Shown in pieces: positions 33,394 through 37,475 of a DNA stretch of 37,475 nt (positions are counted from its first letter, which is position 1; each line of letters opens with the position of its first letter). The notes under the pieces are model-generated. The model worked only from the letters and a program-made list of their open reading frames with translations. It was not told the DNA's origin and made no database searches. The stretch covers positions 1 to 37,475 of the forward strand of contig NZ_NTJD01000012.1 in the NCBI RefSeq assembly GCF_002358085.1. The letters are read 5' to 3'. This stretch comes from Pseudothioclava arenosa (lineage in GTDB: Bacteria > Pseudomonadota > Alphaproteobacteria > Rhodobacterales > Rhodobacteraceae). The position numbers and the translations under genes are program-made.

Positions 33394-34185
33394 TCAGGCG
33401 CGATGCGCGCCCGCGGCCAGCCCCGAGACGAACTCCAGCACTTCGGCGGGCGATTTCCCAGCGCCGATTTCCTTGACGATCGCCGAGCCCACGACGCAGC
33501 CGTCGGCCACGCCCGCGATGTTCTGGGCGGCGTCGGGGGTGGTGATGCCGAAGCCCACGATCACTGGCAGATCGGTCGCGGATTTGATCCGGGCGACCTC
33601 GGGGCCGACATCGGTGGCTTGGGCTGCGGCCGAACCGGTGATCCCGGTGATCGAGACGTAATAGACGAAGCCCGACGTGTTCTGCAGCACCGTCGGCAGG
33701 CGGCGATCATCGGTGGTGGGCGTCGCGAGCCGGATGAAGTTGATGCCATACTCCTGCGCGGGCAGGCACAGCTCTTCGTCCTCCTCCGGCGGCAGGTCGA
33801 CCACGATCAGCCCGTCGATCCCGGCCTCTTTCGCGTCTTGCAGGAAGCGGGTCACGCCGCGGTTATAGATCGGGTTGTAATAGCCCATCAGTACGATCGG
33901 CGTGGTGTCGTCGGTCTTGCGGAACGCCGCGACCATGTCGAGCGTCTTTTGCAGGGTCTGCCCGCCGTCCAGTGCACGCTGCCCGGCCAGCTGGATCGTC
34001 GGGCCATCGGCCATCGGATCGGTGAAGGGCAGGCCCAGCTCGATCACATCGACGCCCGCGCCCGGCAGCCCGGCGAGGATCTCGGCCGAGGTTTCCAGAT
34101 CGGGGTCGCCCGCCATGATATAGGCGACGAAGGCTTTCTTGCCTTCGGCTTTCAGCGCGGCGAATTTGGCGTCGATGCGAGTCAT
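33394..34185 (-). CDS. trpA: Tryptophan synthase alpha chain
   Basis: A 263-residue TIM barrel that splits indole-3-glycerol phosphate to indole and glyceraldehyde 3-phosphate. Start ATG 34185 gives [20 protein letters not shown]. The catalytic Glu is in [18 protein letters not shown] and the catalytic Asp is in PFTDP of that segment. [13 protein letters not shown] and [12 protein letters not shown] follow. [19 protein letters not shown] binds phosphate. No trpB is in the window, so it is separated from trpB here or lies in an operon that ends at the neighbouring ychF. It is divergent from ychF. Confidence 0.96.
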   Translation of the reverse strand: MTRIDAKFAALKAEGKKAFVAYIMAGDPDLETSAEILAGLPGAGVDVIELGLPFTDPMADGPTIQLAGQRALDGGQTLQKTLDMVAAFRKTDDTTPIVLMGYYNPIYNRGVTRFLQDAKEAGIDGLIVVDLPPEEDEELCLPAQEYGINFIRLATPTTDDRRLPTVLQNTSGFVYYVSITGITGSAAAQATDVGPEVARIKSATDLPVIVGFGITTPDAAQNIAGVADGCVVGSAIVKEIGAGKSPAEVLEFVSGLAAGAHRA

Positions 34186-34331
34186 GGTGGCCCTTTCGGA
34201 TGGTTCCAACGCGGTTTGCGGCATGACGGGCGGAAAATCAATGCCCGGCGGGCCTTCGCGCCGCCCCAAGCGCCTTGCCTTGCACGCGCGCCGCGCGTAT
34301 CAGGCGCGAAATCGCTGCAAAGGGGAATATC

Positions 34332-35429
34332 ATGGGTTTCAAGATGGGGATCGTGGGTCTGCCGAACGTCGGCAAGTCGACCCTGTTCAACGCGCTGACC
34401 AAGACCGCCGCCGCGCAGGCTGCGAACTTCCCCTTCTGCACGATTGAGCCGAACGTGGGCGAGGTCGCTGTGCCCGACGCGCGTCTGGACAAGCTGGCCG
34501 AGATCGCGGGCTCGAAGGAAATCATCCCGACGCGGATGACCTTTGTCGATATCGCGGGGCTGGTGAAAGGCGCGTCCAAGGGCGAGGGGCTGGGCAATCA
34601 GTTCCTGGCCAACATCCGCGAGGTGGACGCCATCGCCCATGTGCTGCGCTGTTTCGAAGACGGTGACGTGACCCATGTCGAGGGCCGCGTGGACCCGGTC
34701 GCCGATGCCGAGACGATCGAGACCGAGCTGATGATTGCCGATCTTGAATCGGTCGAGAAGCGGATCGCGAACCTCGTGCGCAAGCTGAAATCGGGCGACA
34801 AGGAAGCGAAAGAGCAGGAAAAGCTGCTGATGGCGGCGAAAGAGGCGCTGGAAGCGGGGCGGCCTGCGCGCACGGTCGTGGTCTCGGATGAAGACCGCAA
34901 GGCCTGGAACATGCTGCAACTCTTGACCGCCAAGCCGGTGCTGTTCGTCTGCAACGTCGAAGAGGCCAGCGCCGCCACCGGCAATTCGAAATCCGAGGCG
35001 GTGGCGAAGATGGCCGCCGAGCAGGGCGCGGGTACCGTGGTGATCTCGGCCAAGATCGAAGAGGAAATCTCGCAGCTCGATCCCGAGGAAGCCGAGATGT
35101 TCCTGACCGAGATGGGCCTCGAAGAGCCGGGCCTCGACCGTCTGATCCGCGCGGGCCACGACCTCTTGGGCCTGCAGACCTATTTCACCGTCGGCCCGAA
35201 AGAGGCGCGCGCCTGGACCATCCGCAAAGGCACGCTGGCGCCTGCGGCGGCGGGCGTGATCCATGGCGATTTCGAGCGCGGCTTCATCCGCGCCGAGACC
35301 GTGGCCTATGCCGATTACGTCGCCCACAAGGGCGAGGCGGGCGCGAAAGAGGCAGGCAAGTTCCGCGTCGAGGGCAAGACCTACGAGGTCAAGGACGGCG
35401 ACGTCCTGCACTTCCTATTCAACGCGTGA
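34332..35429 (+). CDS. ychF: Redox-regulated ATPase YchF
   Basis: A 365-residue Obg-like P-loop NTPase that binds the ribosome. G1 is GLPNVGKSTLFNAL at about 9-22, with the NFPFCTIEPNVG switch. The G3 region is FVDIAGLVKGASKGEG. G4 is CNVEEAS, not NKxD, the change that makes this family prefer ATP. A helical hairpin domain and a C-terminal TGS domain (GVIHGDFERGFIRAETVAY and KDGDVLHFLFN) close the protein. Start ATG 34332 is confirmed by the conserved MGFKMGIVGLPNVGKS beginning. Confidence 0.95.
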   Translation: MGFKMGIVGLPNVGKSTLFNALTKTAAAQAANFPFCTIEPNVGEVAVPDARLDKLAEIAGSKEIIPTRMTFVDIAGLVKGASKGEGLGNQFLANIREVDAIAHVLRCFEDGDVTHVEGRVDPVADAETIETELMIADLESVEKRIANLVRKLKSGDKEAKEQEKLLMAAKEALEAGRPARTVVVSDEDRKAWNMLQLLTAKPVLFVCNVEEASAATGNSKSEAVAKMAAEQGAGTVVISAKIEEEISQLDPEEAEMFLTEMGLEEPGLDRLIRAGHDLLGLQTYFTVGPKEARAWTIRKGTLAPAAAGVIHGDFERGFIRAETVAYADYVAHKGEAGAKEAGKFRVEGKTYEVKDGDVLHFLFNA

Positions 35430-35475
35430 TTTTGCCCAATTGGCGGCTGGCCTGTGTGGGGCTTAGCATCCCCGC

Positions 35476-36935
35476 ATGAGCCAATTTGCGACAGAATTTC
35501 TTGTTTCGAAAACCTTTGGAACCTCGCAGTTTGCAGGGCAGGTTCTTGCGTGGCTGAGGGGCGCAAAACAAAACTCTCACCTGTTTGGGGAGATAGCTCC
35601 AGCAGATCTTGAAGGCGATGACATTCGACTTGCCAGCGGAGACACGGAGGCCCTTAACCTGCTGCTTTAGGGCGCAATTCAGAGTGGATCGTGACGGGGT
35701 GTCGCTATGACTACACTGATGCGCAGGGTCGGCTGTGGCGCACAGAAGCCGTGTTGCGCGCATTGCCGGGACGTGCGAACTTGTTGCGGGTACGCGCGCA
35801 ATGTCTGGCCGTCGAAACCTTGGTGCGCCTCGAAGTTCCAAAACGCACGCATCTGATCCGCATGATTTTGGAAGACGGGAAGGTCGTCGAGGATGGCTTG
35901 CTCATGCCGTCGCTTCAGCCTCATTTCTTGTCGGATGATCAAGAAGGCTTTGCCTTGGCCGAGAGGATTGTTTCCGGTGGGGCATCGGAATATTTGCCGA
36001 CGGTTTATGTTTCCGCGATAGACGACGACCGTTGGGCTCTGGATGTTCGGGCGATCCGAGCTTTGGCACGGGATTTGGCTGGGGTCGCGCATGTGGTTTG
36101 CGAACCTTCGCGCGAATTCTCGTTTCGCCTGCGGGATCAGGTCGATGGTGAGAATGTCTACAACGGGACGCTGGGGATAGCCGTGCCAGGGGGCGGCTTT
36201 GCTCACCGTGCCTATCTTGGAAGAGCCATTCCTGATGCGAAGGCGCTTGTGGCGCGGGTGAAGTCTGCTGCGGTAGACATTCGTAGTCAGATGCCGAAGG
36301 TTGGCGGTTGGGACTGGCTTGACTTTCAGGATGCGATCCTGCGCCATCAGCGCGAAATCGACAAAAACCGGTTGTCGGCAGAGGAAAATGAAAAGCTCTG
36401 GAATGACGAGCTGGCGCTTAAAGATGCCCGTATTCAGGAATTGGAAGCGGAGTTGCATGATGCCCGGAACACTCCGCTTCAGGCGCCGGCTTCCGCGGCT
36501 GGAAATGGAATGCTTTTGTCCATGCTTAAGCCTGAAGTCTATTCTGGCGAATTTTCCGACCGAGTTCGTGCCGCCTTAGAGTTTTGCCTTGAAAGGGGGG
36601 CAGATAGCGGCTGGGACAAGCGCAGCCTTGCCGTTTTTGAAGAGATAGTTGGCGCCTTGACCCCGTCGCCGGCGTTGAACGAATTGCGTGAAGACTTGAG
36701 GCGTGCCACGCGTGATCCGGCGCGGTTGAATGCCGAGCTTAGGAAGCTTCTGGCCCGGCATGGGTTCGAGTTCAAGTCGGACAATAAGCATTCGCGTATG
36801 GAACCGCGCCCTGAATATGTCGGGCTTGAGAGTGTCACCCTGATGAAGACGCCCGGAGACCATCGTGGGCTGATGAATCTGTGCAGTCAGATCGAAGCCA
36901 ATCTTGGGCTGACAAGGCTTAAGAAGATGGGATGA
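35476..36935 (+). pseudogene. Large protein of unknown function, frame disrupted near 35658-35670
   Basis: Frame one starts at ATG 35476 (MSQFATEFLVSKTFG) and stops at TAG 35668-35670 after 64 codons. In the frame one base back the reading continues GRNSEWIVTGCRYDYTDAQG, then RLWRTEAVLRALPG, to 36935. I recall relatives in which a TEFPV-like start is followed directly by an I/VGFRxDY-x-DAQGRLWRTEAVL block, so this is one gene (about 486 residues) with a one-base loss at or near the TTT at 35666-35668. Later parts: PTVYVSAIDDD, SREFSFRLRDQVDG, a coiled coil near LWNDELALKDARIQELEAEL, and a C-terminal SDNKHSRMEP with EYVGLESVTLMKTPGDHRGL block. The function is unknown to me. Composition is more T-rich than in ychF. 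Confidence 0.65.
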
Positions 36936-37034
36936 AGCGATAGGGAGGCTGCTTTCTAACGTGGTGGGAAATAGCTGGAAAGCCTGCGTCATTCCCCCTT
37001 GCTCCCCCCAACGCTAATCCCTATACGGGTCGGC

Positions 37035-37124
37035 GGAGACGTGGCCGAGTGGTCGAAGGCGCTCCCCTGCTAAGGGAGTAGGCCCGGAAGGGTCTCGAGG
37101 GTTCGAATCCCTTCGTCTCCGCCA
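37035..37124 (+). tRNA. tRNA-Ser (GCT anticodon)
   Basis: A 90-base class II tRNA. Acceptor GGAGACG pairs with CGTCTCC, then discriminator G and encoded CCA. The anticodon stem-loop CTCCC-CTGCTAA-GGGAG gives anticodon GCT. A long variable arm (GGCCCGGAAGGGTCTC) and the GGTTCGAATCCC T arm are present. It reads codons AGC and AGT. The DNA just after CCA is AT-rich and holds no gene, which marks a possible insertion site. Confidence 0.95.
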
Positions 37125-37314
37125 CCCATCATTCATGAAAATAATTCCATATTCCTCAATGGGTTATTGGAGCGATACCTAACCCCATCACCACACACTA
37201 TCACCACACGCTTTTAGCTCTATCGCCCAGCGGCTCTCATCGATTGCGAACCCCGTTTGTGACGAGAGAGCCTCGAGTCACGAGAGAGGACTGAGGTGAG
37301 GTGCCCCTAGTTTC
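37125..37314. other. AT-rich intergenic DNA between tRNA-Ser and the IS element
   Basis: No gene seen. It contains the direct repeat ATCACCACAC at 37187-37196 and 37200-37209. The right part from about 37292 (TGAGGTGAGGTGCCCCTAG) may be the terminal inverted repeat of the IS element, since IS3-type ends begin with TG. The exact end cannot be fixed without the other half. Confidence 0.4.
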
Positions 37315-37475
37315 CTAGACACCTGCCTCGTTCAGTTTCTGCTGCCTGGTTTCGAAGTCAACGGGCGAGAGCATGCCGTTGTTTGTGTGCTTGCGCTTCG
37401 GGTTGTAGAACATCTCGATGTACTCGAACACGTCCTGCCTTGCGGCTTCGCGGGTCAGGTAGGTGCGTCGTCGGA
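37315..37475 (-). mobile_element. IS3-family transposase (OrfB) C-terminal end, 5' partial
   Basis: On the minus strand the reading ends in ...RRTYLTREAARQDVFEYIEM, FYNPKRKHTNNGMLSPVDFE, then TRQQKLNEAGV and TAG. The YIEMFYNPKRKH-x-x-NG-x-(L/M)-SP-x-(D/E)FE block is the end of the rve integrase domain of IS3-group OrfB. The catalytic DDE residues are outside the window. The gene enters from the right edge. Right-end inverted repeat candidates lie near 37292-37302. Confidence 0.85.

Noticed and set aside
37187-37209. Short direct repeat ATCACCACAC as a possible CRISPR or att site
   Set aside because: Only two ten-base copies with a 13-base period; no further units, no spacers and no link to the tRNA end.

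Overview
The window is GC-rich alphaproteobacterial chromosome, most likely from the Rhodobacteraceae (Rhodobacterales). Supporting signs are an irr gene divergent from fabA-fabB-fabI, an LdtR-type MarR regulator, a class I PPK2, a tbpB-like lipoprotein gene next to a DUF560/Slam gene, ThyX, and repeated intergenic palindromes of a type I associate with this clade. The genus cannot be fixed from the sequence alone. Gene density is very high, and several convergent pairs share or abut their stop codons.

Layout. 1-125: 3' end of a ferredoxin-NADP reductase gene. 203-1061: accessory two-gene cassette (DUF2188 protein plus a frameshifted VFINCPFD-family protein). 1075-5147: parE and a glutathione transferase gene (minus strand), then ppk2 (plus) with a perfect FNR-type box upstream. 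5427-6518: cytochrome c' and a di-haem cytochrome b. 6671-13715: MATE efflux gene, a conserved small gene, an aspartate aminotransferase gene, an XRE regulator overlapping sdhE, an ldtR-like gene, a serine hydrolase gene, a DUF2237 gene and epmA. 13812-19807: efp, trkH, irr, fabA-fabB-fabI and a haloacid dehalogenase gene. 19932-23728: membrane protein, alpha/beta hydrolase, DUF1810 gene, a glycosyltransferase gene of more AT-rich composition, and thyX. 23921-26351: outer-membrane lipoprotein plus Slam-like translocon (type XI secretion). 26411-35429: gloA, pth, a GlxA-type regulator divergent from a rhodanese gene, rplY, acyltransferase, lldD, ZIP transporter, trpA and ychF. 35476-37475: a second accessory stretch with a frameshifted protein of unknown function, tRNA-Ser(GCT), AT-rich DNA and the 3' end of an IS3-family transposase gene.

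How the genes work together. Most are housekeeping: fatty acid synthesis under probable iron-linked control, EF-P and its lysyl-ligase-like partner, translation accessory factors, and chromosome decatenation. The clearest small systems are the lipoprotein/Slam pair, the cytochrome c'/cytochrome b pair, the GlxA regulator/rhodanese pair and the two accessory loci. Both accessory loci carry one -1-type frame disruption at a T run, whereas none of the surrounding core genes is broken.
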